In this document: piece after piece, positions 26,602 to 35,918 of the stretch
How positions within the stretch are numbered: the stretch's first letter is position 1
Layout: each line of letters starts with the position of its first letter
From: Sorangium cellulosum
GTDB taxonomy: Bacteria; Myxococcota_A; Polyangia; Polyangiales; Polyangiaceae
Direction: 5' to 3'
Assembly: GCF_002950945.1 (NCBI RefSeq)
Contig: NZ_CP012673.1
Span: 13,631,501 to 13,695,500, forward strand
Length of the DNA stretch: 64,000 bases
Position numbers and translations under genes: made by a program
Notes under the pieces: model-generated
What the model was told of the DNA's origin: nothing
What the model saw: the letters and a program-made list of their open reading frames with translations, nothing else
Databases searched by the model: none

Positions 26602-27279
26602 TCAGGCGTCCTTCGTGGTCTCTGGCACATACCGCACTGCCCGGCGGTCGGCGCCCGTGAGCGGCCAGCGATACCGGAGGTCGCGCGCGGGCACCCAGCC
26701 GGCGTGCGCCGGCGGCTCGTCCCGGGCGAGCAGGACCCAGATCTCGCGGCGCTCCGCCGGCTCCTCGGCCGTGAGCGCCGCGCCGAGGGGCAACCAGGCA
26801 TCGGGCCCGAGCGTGGCGCGGGAGATCGCCACCTCGAAGGACCGCCCCGCGCGCACGAGGTCCTCGCCGCGCGCCCGCTCGACCCGGGGCGGCGCCGCGA
26901 GATCGCCGTGCTGGACCAGCGTGCCGATCGCCGTCCGCAGGAAGGCCACGCGCTTCTGCAGCGGCTCGACGAGCGTCACCGCGAGGTCGGGCCGCAGCAG
27001 CGCGAGCGGCAGGCCGGGCGCGCCCGCGCCGGTGCCGACGTCGACCACGCGCCGCCCCTCGGGCACGTGCTCCGCGAGGAGCCGCGCGTCGGCGAGCATC
27101 AGGTCGACGAGCTCCTCGGCGGTCCGCGCCGCGGTCAGATCGACCTTGGCGTTCCACGTCTCGACGAGATCGAGCCAGCGCGCGAGCGCCTCGGGGGCCC
27201 GGGCGGGCAGGCTCGCCGGATGACCGGCGAGCACCGTTGCGATCCTGTCCGTCAGCCGCGCCGCGCCGCCCAGGGTCAT
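26602..27279 (-). CDS. rsmG: 16S rRNA (guanine527-N7)-methyltransferase RsmG
   Basis: A 225-residue SAM-dependent methyltransferase. The RsmG pattern is clear: an N-terminal helical part ending 'ALARWLDLVETWNAKVDLTAARTAEELVDLMLADARLL', the SAM motif 'VVDVGTGAGAPGLPLALLRPDLAVTLVEPLQKRVAFLRTAI', and the later 'FEVAISRATLGPDAWLPLG'. It modifies G527 in the 530 loop of 16S rRNA. I start at the ATG at 27279; the frame is open further upstream but overlaps the next gene. In many bacteria it sits beside gidA/parAB; none of those is visible here, so it stands apart from its usual context. Confidence 0.88.
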   Translation of the reverse strand: MTLGGAARLTDRIATVLAGHPASLPARAPEALARWLDLVETWNAKVDLTAARTAEELVDLMLADARLLAEHVPEGRRVVDVGTGAGAPGLPLALLRPDLAVTLVEPLQKRVAFLRTAIGTLVQHGDLAAPPRVERARGEDLVRAGRSFEVAISRATLGPDAWLPLGAALTAEEPAERREIWVLLARDEPPAHAGWVPARDLRYRWPLTGADRRAVRYVPETTKDA

Positions 27280-27355
27280 GGCCGCAGTGGAGCACAAGAC
27301 CCGGCGCGGAGGCACCCGCGGCCGCGCGGGGGCAGGCCGCGGGCGCCGGGCGGGG

Positions 27356-27982
27356 TCAGCGCGCGCGGCGCGGACCCCCACCGCCGCGCGCGCCCGGCGC
27401 CGCCGCGGGGGCTGCGCCGGCGCGCGAGGGCCCGGCGAGCGGCAGCGCGCGCTGGGCGCCGACGTCGTAGATCAGGCCGCCGGCGCCGTCGGGCCGCGCG
27501 GCCGAGTGGAGCGCGTGGGGGGACCGCGCGCCGGGGCCGAGCAGGTGGACGACCGCGAGCCCGCGCGCGACGAGGGCATCGGCGATGAGGCGGCGATGGC
27601 AACGCCACCAGAGCGTCTCGGCGCACATCAGGGCCATGCGCCGGCCGGCCCGGGCCTCGGCCTCGAGCTCGCCGAGCGCGCGCTGGAAGGCGTCGGTCTC
27701 CATGTGGTCCGCGTAGGCCCGGAAGCTCGCGTTTTCCCAGGCGAGGTGGGGCGAGTCGTCCCGCCCGGTCCGCCGGCCGCCGAGGGTGTCGCCGCGGAAG
27801 AGGTAGGTCACCCCGAGCGGGGGCAGCACGTCGGCGAGCGCGGCGCGCGAGAGGTGCGGCGACCGGCTCGATCCCGGGAACCTGCGGACGTCGACCAGCG
27901 TGTCGGCCGGCCCCTCGCCGAGCAGCTCGACGAGCTCTTCCACGCTGCGCGTGCCGTGACCGACGGTGAAGACGATGCCCAC
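27356..27982 (-). CDS. DUF488 family protein
   Basis: A 208-residue protein of the DUF488 family. The signature starts near the N-terminus ('VFTVGHGTRSVEELVELL', 'LVDVRRFPGSSRSPHLSR') and includes 'MALMCAETLWWRCHRRLIADALVARG', the conserved Cys-Ala-Glu and Cys-His pair of this family. The biochemical role of DUF488 is unsettled, though it has been noted near nucleic-acid and stress genes. The last 45 residues are low complexity (Ala/Gly/Arg/Pro). It lies 72 bases downstream of the giant gene at 28055-33478 on the same strand and could be cotranscribed. Confidence 0.85.
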   Translation of the reverse strand: MGIVFTVGHGTRSVEELVELLGEGPADTLVDVRRFPGSSRSPHLSRAALADVLPPLGVTYLFRGDTLGGRRTGRDDSPHLAWENASFRAYADHMETDAFQRALGELEAEARAGRRMALMCAETLWWRCHRRLIADALVARGLAVVHLLGPGARSPHALHSAARPDGAGGLIYDVGAQRALPLAGPSRAGAAPAAAPGARGGGGPRRAR

Positions 27983-28054
27983 GGGCAGAGCTTTGCGCTC
28001 CGGGAGCGCGCGAGCAACGCGCCCGGGGCGCCGCGCTCCGGGGGGCGCGCAGCG

Positions 28055-31000
28055 CTAGCCCATCGAGCGCAGCAGGTGGTCGAGCGCCCGGCGCTCCTCC
28101 GCGTCGGTGACCGACCTCCGCGCCCGGTTCACCTCGCTGACGGCCGCGGCTGCCAGCAGCGCGACGGCCGCGGGGTCGGGCGCGCCGCGGGCGCGCAGCC
28201 AGGCGAGCGCCGCGTGCTCGGGGTTGACCACGATCTGGCTCCGGCTCGGCTCGTAACGGATCGGCCTGCCCGAGCGGCCCTCGACCACGGAGCGGACCGG
28301 CGTCCCCGCGAGGCGCATCTCGGCGATGGCCTCGTGGAGCGCCGCCGCGAGCGGGCTCGCGACCGCCGGATCCTGCGGATCAGACCCCTCGCCGGGCGGC
28401 GCGCCTCCCCGGCCGCCCGCGAGGCGATCGCGGAGGCTGCGCCAGAGCGCGCCCAGCCATGCGCGGGCGCCGCCGTTCGTGTCGCCCGCGGGGAGCGGGG
28501 CGCTTGCGGGAGCCTCCGCGCCCGGCGCGCGGCTCGTGTCCTCCAGGAGGACGAAGGGCGCGGGCCCGTCCTCCGGCGCGGCGGCCGCGGCCTGCGGGGC
28601 GGGACGGGCCTGCGGCGGCGGAGCGGGCCCGCCGAGCTCCCGCAGCACGCCGGGGGCGGCGCGGTGGCGCAGCACCTCGATCAGCGGCGAGCCGTCGTCG
28701 CGCAGCACGAACGCCGGCGTCGCCTCCGGGAAATCGCCGTCGGCGCTCCCGCGGCCGGCCGTGAGCCACAGGCAGCGCCGCGCGGCGAGCTCGGCGCGGA
28801 TCTCCGCCGGGCCGACGTGCTCCCCGCCGGCGGTCGGCGCGGCGAGCTTGCCGCCGTCGAGGCGGCCGAGCAGGTGGAGGTTCCACAGGTACGGCGCGGC
28901 CGCGGGGTCGCCCGAGAGCTCGGCCGCCATGGAGGCCGCGGCTTCCATGGCGATCTCCACGACGCTGTCCCAGCGCTCCTCCGCCAGCAGCTGCGGGCCC
29001 ACGAGGAGCAGGCCCTCGACCGGCGCGAGCCCGATCAGGCCGCTCGCGTCGCTCCGGGAGAGGAGCGCGCGCGGCGCGAACCCGCCGCGAGGATCGGCCG
29101 CGAGCCGCGTCGTCGCCGACGGCGCGCACACGAGCACCCGCGGCTCGCGCGGCCACCGCGCCGGGAGCCAGAGCGCGCCGGCCACGAGCAGCGCGCGGTC
29201 CGAGGCGGGGGCGACCTCGATCCACCGCGCCGCGAGCGCGCCCTCGGGCGGCGCGAGCCGCGCGCGCAGCCACCGCGCCGCGGCCTCCCGCACGTCCTGG
29301 CGCAGCCTCGCCGCGGCCGCGGCCGTCCTGAGCCCGTCGAAGGCGGGGTTCACATCGAGCGTGTCGTCGTTGATCGCCGCGCGCACGGGCCAGCCGTCGC
29401 CGGCCTCGAGCACGCAGAGCGGGCGGCGCCCCACGTGCACCGCGATCGCCGCCGCGCCGGCGTGCTCGGGGGCGAGCAGGCCGATCTCGCCGTGCGCGGC
29501 GCGTGCGGGCGCCGGCCCCTCGGCCCGCGCCTCGAAGGGGACGACCGCGAAGCTCGCGGCGCGCGCTGCCGCGTCGAGGCCGACGGCGTCGAGCGGCGGC
29601 GCCGCGAGCCGCTCCTCGGCCAGGAGGTCGCGCGCGAGGACGCCGGTGACGTCGCGGAGGAGCACGGCCGTCGCGAGCGCCATCCGTTCGGCCTCGCTCA
29701 GCCGGAGCACCGGCCGGCCGTAGCGCCGCTTCGGGTAGGGCGGGCGCGCCGCGGTGCTCAGCCACTCGGCGTCCCCGTCCCGCCGGAGGTCGTCGAACGA
29801 GAAGAGATTGCCGTCGATGTCCTGGAAGATCGGCGCGCTCGCGGCCTTCGCGACGAGGCGCTTGCCGCCGGCGAGCGTCATCAGGACCGCGCTGCGCGCG
29901 TGGCTCCGCACGAACGGCGGCAGCTCGTCGAAGCGCGGGGCGAGCGAGATCAGGTGGCGGCCGGCGAGCCTGGCGAGGCTCGTCAGGAGCGCGCGCGTGT
30001 CGTCGCGCGACGGGTCCACCAGGGCGGTGCGCGCGACGATGCGCAGCGGGATCGGGAGCTCGGCCTCCACCCGCCGCTCGACGCCGTCGAGGCCGATGAG
30101 GCGGATGTCCGACGCGGGCCCCTCGATGATCTCGAGCTCCCCCTCGACCTTCGCGGAGCGCATCGCGAGGCGCACCCGCAGGCACGGGTGGGCGGGCTCG
30201 CCCGACAGCGCGAGGCCGGGCGCCAGGCGGTCGCCGCGTGCGTCCGGCTGCTCGAGCCGGGCGAGGAAGGCGCGGCGCTCCTGCTCCAGCGCCGCGCGGC
30301 GCTTGCGCGCGGGCAGCGCGCCCTGCGCCATGAGGGCGCGGCCGCCGGCCCACCGCACGAACGCCGCGCGCGCGCGCTCGTCGCGGAGCACGACCGGGTT
30401 CCAGGCGAGCGTCTCGAAGCCGGGCGCGTCCTCGAGCACCGGGATCGGCGAGAGCGCGGGGTGCGTCGTCTCGAGGGTCTCGAGCGAGCACGCGACCTCC
30501 TCGCCGCGCGCGTCGAGCATGTGGATGAGCGGCAGGCGCCGGATCCGCGCCGCGAGCTCGCCGAGGGCCGGATCCAGGGGCGCGCTCCGGGCCCGCAGCG
30601 CGAGCGCCCGCGCGCAGTCGAGGAGGTAGGCGGCGACGCGGGCGTCAGGCGTCCCGCGCGTCCCGCGCGTCCCGCGCGTCTCGCGCGGCCCGCCGCCGCC
30701 GGGCGGGCCGGCGCGCAGGCCGAGCCGGGCGCGCGCGGCGTCGTCGCCCTCCAGCGCGGCCACGATCGCCTCGCAGAGCGCGCGCTCGACCTCGTGGGCG
30801 GCCCTCTCGTTGCGCGGCGACAGCAGGCCGCAGAAGCCCCGGCCGGGCATGGCGGTGTCGTCGTCGATCGCGATCGCGACGGGGCCGAGGAGCGGCGCGG
30901 GCTCCAGCCTGGCGAGCGGCTGCGCGGCGTGGTGCCACGCCTCGACCGCCGCGTCGTGCGGCGCGGCGAGCGCGAGGAAATCGGGGCGGCGGACCTCGAG

Positions 31001-33478
31001 GACCGGCGCGCCGGCGGCGGCGAGCGCGTCGAGCGCCGCGGCGAGCGCGCGCCGGCGCGCGGCCTCGCGCGCGGCCTCGCGCGCGGCGAGCTCGTCCTCG
31101 GTGAAGAGCGCCGGGGTGTACAGGACGAGCTCGCGCCCCGGGAGCGCGGCGGCGAGCCAGTCGAGCTCGCGCTGCGAGGCGGCGACCACGGGCCGCCGGT
31201 CGGCCGCGCGCCCGCGCGCCTCCGGCGGCGCGACGCAGAGGCCGCGCGCCACCCGCGCGAGCGCGGCGAGGCCTTCCAGGCTCATGAACCGGCCCGGCGG
31301 GATCGTCGGCCAGATCCGCGCCTTCACGAGGCCCGCGAAGGCCGCCGGCGCGAGGTCGTCGCCGGGGGGCGGCGCCGCGCCGCCCTCGCCGCGTTCGTGG
31401 TGCTCCCCGTGCCCACCGCCGGCGCCGAGCTCTTCGCGCGCGCCGAGCTCTTCGCGCGCGCCGCCCTCCGCGGCGCCGAGGCGCTGCGGGGCGCAGAACA
31501 GGGTCCCGATCGCGGCCCGCAGCGCGGCGCGGAGGCGGGCGAGCTCGCCGCCGGTCGGCGTGGCCGGCGGCGCGGCCCTGGGACCGAAGCGCCGCCTCGC
31601 CTCGCCGTCGGCCGCGGCGAGCGCGACCCGCACGGCGTAGCGGACCGCGCTCCAGAAACGCTGGTCGCGCTGGACGCCGTCGTACGAGAACCGCGGCCGC
31701 ACGCGCCCCTTCCACGCGAGCGCGATCTCGACGGGCAGGGGGACGGCGGCCGGATCGAGCTCCACGGTCTCGAGGTGCCGCCCTTCCACGAACACGCGCA
31801 CCTCCGCCCTCCGCCGGTCCTTGCCGTCGTCCGCGAGGACGGCGAGCTCGCCGCGCAGCCCGGCGAACGGGCCCTCGTCCACGTCGAAGGCGGCGCGGAG
31901 CACGTGCTCGGGGGAGGGCGGGACGACGGGCTCGCCGGTCGCGTGCTGGAGGAACGCCCTGCGGCGGGCGGCGCCGAGCTTCGCCTGCTCGACCATCACC
32001 TCGGCGCTCTCGAGCGGGAGCCCGGCGAGCGCGCGCTCGGCGAGGCTCCCGCGGCTCCAGATCACGTCGTGGGCCCAGGGGGAAAGCTCGTCCGGGAGCC
32101 GCGTGTCGCCGCGCCAGAGGAAGCGGGGGGACCGGTCGCACGCGTCGAGCGACGCGAGCGAGACCGGCCGCCCGTGCCCGTCGCGGAGCAGCGGCAGCGC
32201 GCGCACCGCCTGCGCCTCGGCGGACAGCTCGGCGCCCGCGCGCGCGTCGCCCGTGGCCACACACGCGAACGCCGCGAGCGCGTCCTCGAGGCGGCCGCGG
32301 TCCTCGTCCACGACGAGCACGCCCTCCGGCACGTCGCCGGCGCCGCAGACGAGCGCGGCGAGGGCCTTCAGGGCATCGAGCAGCGCGGCGGTCGCCGCCT
32401 CGCGGAGCAGCGCGCGCAGGGGCGCGTCCTCGCGCACCGCCGAGCGCGACGCGTTGGTGGGCAGCTCGTCCGCGTCGGCGACGACGCGGACCGGGAGCTC
32501 GACGTCCTGGTAGGGCGCCGAGGGGAACCGCGGGGCGAAGCTCCAGCGCTCGCGGGCGAGCCGCACGCCGTGCTCGAGGAAGTCGATGACGGGCAGGCCG
32601 GCGAGCGCGTCGGCGAGGGGGCCGGAGGGGGCGGCGGCGACGGGGCGGGAGGGAACGGCGGCGGCGGAGGCCGACGCCGCGCTGGCGAGGGCGCCGGCGG
32701 GAGCGCCGCCGAGGGCCGCCCCCGCGGAGGGCTCGTCCGGGGCGCGCCGGGGCGCGACGATCTCCAGGGCGGCGCGGCGCACGCCGCGCACGCGGAACGG
32801 CACGCGGAGGAGCACGGCGCGCTCGCCGCCGCCCGTCGCGGCGCGGAGCGGCGCGCCCGCGAGCGCGATCGGGACCGGGAAGTCGCCCGTCGCCGCGGCG
32901 AGGTGGGAGAGCTCGGGGGGCAGGTCGCCCAGGATCGCGCGCCGGAGCACCGACCAGCCGAGCCGCCGCCGCACCTCGATCCGCAGCCCGGCCGCGGGCA
33001 TGCCGGGCGGCCGCGGCACCTCGTCGCAGGCCGGGGCGGCGGCCGGGGTGAGGGCCTCGGCGGGCGGCTCGAGCAGGGCGGGCGTGAAGCGCACGCGGGT
33101 GCAGCTCGCCTCGGGCGCCGCCCCCTCCGGTCCGCGGCCGGTCGTGATCAGATCGACGCGCGCGGGGCGCAGCCCGAGCGCGGCGTTCACGCCGAGCGCG
33201 AGCAGGCGGAGCCTCCGGGAGGCCTCGTCGGGCGCGGCGTTGAGCACGTGGTCGAGGAGCCGCGTCAGGACGGGCGCCTCGGGCGGCTCGCCGTCGAAGG
33301 TCACGGTGACGTCGTCCGCGTCGTAGCGGAGGTCGATCTGCGTCGCGCCGCCGGCGGCCGCGGCCCGGACGAGCTCGAGCAGGTAGAGGTCGAGGTCGAC
33401 GAGCAGGTGCTCCCGGAGCTTCTGGACGGCGCGCCGGGCATCGACGCGGATCGCGCCGCGGGCGACGACCCGGCTCAC
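28055..33478 (-). CDS. Giant (1807-residue) protein with degenerate HSP90-like N-terminus, partner of GHKL ATPase
   Basis: Not assigned to a named family. I start at the GTG at 33478, which overlaps the TGA of the upstream GHKL gene (GTGA); the frame is open far upstream but there it only shadows that gene. The first 110 residues resemble a GHKL ATPase fold that has lost key residues: 'LDLYLLELVRAAAAGGATQIDLRYDADDVTVTFDG' lines up with the N-box, but the Asn and the DxGxG motif are missing. Three related modules beginning GE[L/I] recur near residues 540, 1110 and 1330 ('GELAVLADDG', 'GELEIIEGPAS', 'GEIGLLAPEHAG'). No membrane segment or nuclease motif is visible. Its size and coupling suggest a scaffold or client platform acting with the ATPase. 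Confidence 0.75.
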   Translation of the reverse strand: MSRVVARGAIRVDARRAVQKLREHLLVDLDLYLLELVRAAAAGGATQIDLRYDADDVTVTFDGEPPEAPVLTRLLDHVLNAAPDEASRRLRLLALGVNAALGLRPARVDLITTGRGPEGAAPEASCTRVRFTPALLEPPAEALTPAAAPACDEVPRPPGMPAAGLRIEVRRRLGWSVLRRAILGDLPPELSHLAAATGDFPVPIALAGAPLRAATGGGERAVLLRVPFRVRGVRRAALEIVAPRRAPDEPSAGAALGGAPAGALASAASASAAAVPSRPVAAAPSGPLADALAGLPVIDFLEHGVRLARERWSFAPRFPSAPYQDVELPVRVVADADELPTNASRSAVREDAPLRALLREAATAALLDALKALAALVCGAGDVPEGVLVVDEDRGRLEDALAAFACVATGDARAGAELSAEAQAVRALPLLRDGHGRPVSLASLDACDRSPRFLWRGDTRLPDELSPWAHDVIWSRGSLAERALAGLPLESAEVMVEQAKLGAARRRAFLQHATGEPVVPPSPEHVLRAAFDVDEGPFAGLRGELAVLADDGKDRRRAEVRVFVEGRHLETVELDPAAVPLPVEIALAWKGRVRPRFSYDGVQRDQRFWSAVRYAVRVALAAADGEARRRFGPRAAPPATPTGGELARLRAALRAAIGTLFCAPQRLGAAEGGAREELGAREELGAGGGHGEHHERGEGGAAPPPGDDLAPAAFAGLVKARIWPTIPPGRFMSLEGLAALARVARGLCVAPPEARGRAADRRPVVAASQRELDWLAAALPGRELVLYTPALFTEDELAAREAAREAARRRALAAALDALAAAGAPVLEVRRPDFLALAAPHDAAVEAWHHAAQPLARLEPAPLLGPVAIAIDDDTAMPGRGFCGLLSPRNERAAHEVERALCEAIVAALEGDDAARARLGLRAGPPGGGGPRETRGTRGTRGTPDARVAAYLLDCARALALRARSAPLDPALGELAARIRRLPLIHMLDARGEEVACSLETLETTHPALSPIPVLEDAPGFETLAWNPVVLRDERARAAFVRWAGGRALMAQGALPARKRRAALEQERRAFLARLEQPDARGDRLAPGLALSGEPAHPCLRVRLAMRSAKVEGELEIIEGPASDIRLIGLDGVERRVEAELPIPLRIVARTALVDPSRDDTRALLTSLARLAGRHLISLAPRFDELPPFVRSHARSAVLMTLAGGKRLVAKAASAPIFQDIDGNLFSFDDLRRDGDAEWLSTAARPPYPKRRYGRPVLRLSEAERMALATAVLLRDVTGVLARDLLAEERLAAPPLDAVGLDAAARAASFAVVPFEARAEGPAPARAAHGEIGLLAPEHAGAAAIAVHVGRRPLCVLEAGDGWPVRAAINDDTLDVNPAFDGLRTAAAAARLRQDVREAAARWLRARLAPPEGALAARWIEVAPASDRALLVAGALWLPARWPREPRVLVCAPSATTRLAADPRGGFAPRALLSRSDASGLIGLAPVEGLLLVGPQLLAEERWDSVVEIAMEAAASMAAELSGDPAAAPYLWNLHLLGRLDGGKLAAPTAGGEHVGPAEIRAELAARRCLWLTAGRGSADGDFPEATPAFVLRDDGSPLIEVLRHRAAPGVLRELGGPAPPPQARPAPQAAAAAPEDGPAPFVLLEDTSRAPGAEAPASAPLPAGDTNGGARAWLGALWRSLRDRLAGGRGGAPPGEGSDPQDPAVASPLAAALHEAIAEMRLAGTPVRSVVEGRSGRPIRYEPSRSQIVVNPEHAALAWLRARGAPDPAAVALLAAAAVSEVNRARRSVTDAEERRALDHLLRSMG

Positions 33479-35241
33479 CGGGGAAGCCTCCGCCGGGCGG
33501 CGCCGCGGCCCCCGGGCGCGCCCCGCGCCGCGGCGCCGCCCGCGGGCGGCGGGCGCGCCGCGAGATCGAGGAGCCGGTCGCTGTCCTCGGGGTCGAGCGG
33601 CCCCTTGGCCTCGACGAGCAGCGCGCGGGCGAGGAGGTTGCCGGCGGTCACGGGGTCGACGGCGGCGCGCCGCCGCGCGAGCGCCACGGTGTCGCTGCCG
33701 GCGTTGAGGTAGAGCGCGTGACCGGGCCGCCACCGCGCCGCGCTGCGCACGACCTCGCGCGCGGCGTGGCACGAGCGCCGCGGCTCGCCTGCGGGCAGGA
33801 GGATCGCGCTGCGCTGGCGGAGCGCGCCCTCGACGCGGCAGAGGCTCACCCCGGCGACCCCGTGGCGGGCGCGGTCGAGCGCCTCGGCGACCACCTGGAG
33901 CAGCGCCGCGTCGCCCTCGGCGGCGCGCTCGGGCTCCTCGCGCACGAGCAGGTAGGCCGCGCGCGCCTCCTGGACGTGCGTCTTCGGGAAGCACTGCTTG
34001 AGCAGCGCGGCGACGGCGGGGTGGCTGCACAGCACCACCGGCAGCCCGCGCTGCGTCACCGCCTCGGTCAGCGCGTCGGCCCGCTCGGCGGTGAGCAGCG
34101 GCTCGCGCCCGGGCGCGAGCGACCGGATCCCCGCGAGCGCGCGCTCGTCCGCGAGGGGGTTCGCGAGCGGGAACGGGATCTCGTCCGGGTCGAGGGCGGC
34201 CGGCGACGACAGCGCCGCCTCGAGCATCGCCGCGTACTCGGCGGCGCCCTCGCCGCCGGCGGCCGCGCGGGCGGCGGGCGCGAGGCGGGCGGCGAGCTCG
34301 CGCCGGAGCGGCCCTTTGACGAGCTCGCGCACGCGCGCGAGCGCGCCCCAGAACGCGTCGTCGCGGCGCACGTTGTCGCGGCTCAGCGTGTGCTGGAGGC
34401 GCGGGCTCATCACCTTGAACCGCACGCCGGACAGCCCGGGGAAGACCTCGCTGCCGGTCTCGAACAGCGTGAGGCCGCGGTTGTAGAAGCCGGCGAAGCT
34501 CTGGCCGTGCTCCGCGGCGTCGCCGCCGGCCGGCCGCGGGAGGTGCTGCGTGCCGGCGGACGGGCCGACCACGAAGGTGGCGTCGTCCTCGACGGCGGTC
34601 ACCGAGACGGGCGCCGCGACGGCGAGCGGGCCGTCGATCCGCTCGACGCTCCCCGGCACGTTCCCCTCGTGGTCGGCGATGCTGAGGGCGATTTCGCACT
34701 CGGCGTGCCGGCACCAGCGGCGGAGCGCGGCCCGCGCGCGCCGCGCGTGCTCCACGAAGGCCTCGCGGGTGAGCCGCTGGAGCAAGGTCACCCGCGTGCC
34801 GCTGCCCTCGCGCGGGCCTGCGTCCTCGAGCTCGTAGCTCGTGTCGCCGCGCAGCCGGAGGCGCCATGCCTGCCGGTCGCGCCAGGTCTCCACCTCGACC
34901 AGCTCGGGCTGGAGGGCGAACACGGAGACGAAGCCGACGCCGTACTTGCCGATCTTGGAGTCGTCGCCCTCCTTGGACGAGCTGAAGAGCGTGAGCAGCG
35001 GCCCCTCGATGTCCTCGCGGGACATGCCGCTCCCGTCGTCCGCGACCGAGGTGGCGCAGGCGCCGGGCAACGTCTCGACGCGCACGGCGATCCGGCGCGC
35101 GCCGGCGTCCATCCCGTTCTGCACGAGCTCGCGGAGGAAGGCGTACGGGTCGGCGAACTGCTGCACCATGTCGGCCACGGGGCCGGGCGGCGGGGCGGGC
35201 GCGGCGGCATGGTCCTCTCGGAAGGAGCGGTAGGGGGCCAT
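33475..35241 (-). CDS. HSP90-like (GHKL) ATPase, first gene of a coupled pair
   Basis: A 588-residue protein with an N-terminal Bergerat-fold ATP-binding domain. The N-box is 'AFLRELVQNGMDAGARRIAV', the G1 motif 'DDGSGMSREDIEGPLLTLFSSSK' and the G2 motif 'KIGKYGVGFVSVFAL', all close to HSP90/HtpG. A second region ('FKVMSPRLQHTLSRDNVRRDDAFWGAL') resembles the HSP90 middle segment with its Arg. The rest does not resemble classical HtpG and ends in a low-complexity Arg/Ala/Gly tail. I use ATG 35241; a GTG at 35262 is also possible. It overlaps the next gene by four bases, and together they form a two-gene unit. Stand-alone HSP90-like ATPases of this kind occur in bacterial conflict systems, but no assigned role is claimed here. 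Confidence 0.82.
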   Translation of the reverse strand: MAPYRSFREDHAAAPAPPPGPVADMVQQFADPYAFLRELVQNGMDAGARRIAVRVETLPGACATSVADDGSGMSREDIEGPLLTLFSSSKEGDDSKIGKYGVGFVSVFALQPELVEVETWRDRQAWRLRLRGDTSYELEDAGPREGSGTRVTLLQRLTREAFVEHARRARAALRRWCRHAECEIALSIADHEGNVPGSVERIDGPLAVAAPVSVTAVEDDATFVVGPSAGTQHLPRPAGGDAAEHGQSFAGFYNRGLTLFETGSEVFPGLSGVRFKVMSPRLQHTLSRDNVRRDDAFWGALARVRELVKGPLRRELAARLAPAARAAAGGEGAAEYAAMLEAALSSPAALDPDEIPFPLANPLADERALAGIRSLAPGREPLLTAERADALTEAVTQRGLPVVLCSHPAVAALLKQCFPKTHVQEARAAYLLVREEPERAAEGDAALLQVVAEALDRARHGVAGVSLCRVEGALRQRSAILLPAGEPRRSCHAAREVVRSAARWRPGHALYLNAGSDTVALARRRAAVDPVTAGNLLARALLVEAKGPLDPEDSDRLLDLAARPPPAGGAAARGAPGGRGAARRRLPR

Positions 35242-35513
35242 GGCGCCCTGCGAGGGTATCACAGGGGGCGAGCTGGGGTTGGAGGAGGCCTGGCGTGCGG
35301 CGGGGGGGACGTGGTCCCGCAGGACAGCGGGAGTTCAAGATAGGAGAGCGGGGAGACTGGATACGTGAGCTCCTGCGCTCGGACCCCGCGGCGGGGGTTC
35401 GGGCGTGCCCCGGCGCGCTTATCCCACCTGACTGTTCAGCGACAAAACAACTTTGCCCCCACGCGCCACCATCGACGTCACCCTGCCGCCTTTTACGCTT
35501 CCCGATCCAGCCT

Positions 35514-35918
35514 ATGCCTCGCCCCGAAGACGCTGCCCGGAAGAACATCGACGACGCGCTGACGACTGCCGGCTGGGCCGTGCAGGACCGGCGCACGATG
35601 AACCTTGACGCGGCGCGCGGCGTCGCCGTCCGGGAGTTCCCGCTCAAGCGCGGTCACGGCTTCGCCGACTACCTCCTCTACGTCGACGGGGAGGCGGTCG
35701 GCGTGATCGAGGCGAAGGAGGTGGGCACCACGCTCACCGGTGTGGAGGGGCAGACCGAGAAGTACTCCGTCGGGCTCCCGGCCTTCTGCCGGCGCCGGTG
35801 CGGCCCCTACCGTTCCTTTACCAGTCCACCGGCGTCGAGACGGCGTTCACCAGCCGCCTCGATCCCGACCCGCGCAGCCGCTGCGTGTTCCACTTCCACA
35901 AGCCCGAGACCCTGAGCC
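35514..35918 (+). pseudogene. hsdR: hsdR remnant (type I restriction R subunit, N-terminus)
   Basis: From the ATG at 35514 the product reads like the first 130 residues of a type I restriction R subunit: 'PEDAARKNIDDALTTAGWAVQDR', 'AVREFPLKRGHGFADYLLYVDGEAVGVIEAKEVGTTLTGVEGQTEKYSVGLPA', including the nuclease-like D..ExK pattern. At 35784-35785 one base is missing: the family sequence continues in the next frame as 'LPAPVRPLPFLYQSTGVETAFTSRLDPDPRSRCVFHFHKPETL'. After PETL, at about 35913-35920, homology stops and hsdS-like sequence begins. The helicase and C-terminal parts are gone, so no restriction activity can come from this gene. Confidence 0.8.

Noticed and set aside
27278-33712. A 2144-residue open frame on the plus strand
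   Set aside because: It is the antisense shadow of the GHKL pair in GC-rich DNA: extreme Arg/Gly/Ala/Glu composition, no domain motifs, and no ribosome site.
33479-35647. Extension of the giant protein frame upstream to 35647
   Set aside because: This part overlaps the GHKL gene in another frame and has no motif. The GTG at 33478 overlapping the TGA is the credible start.
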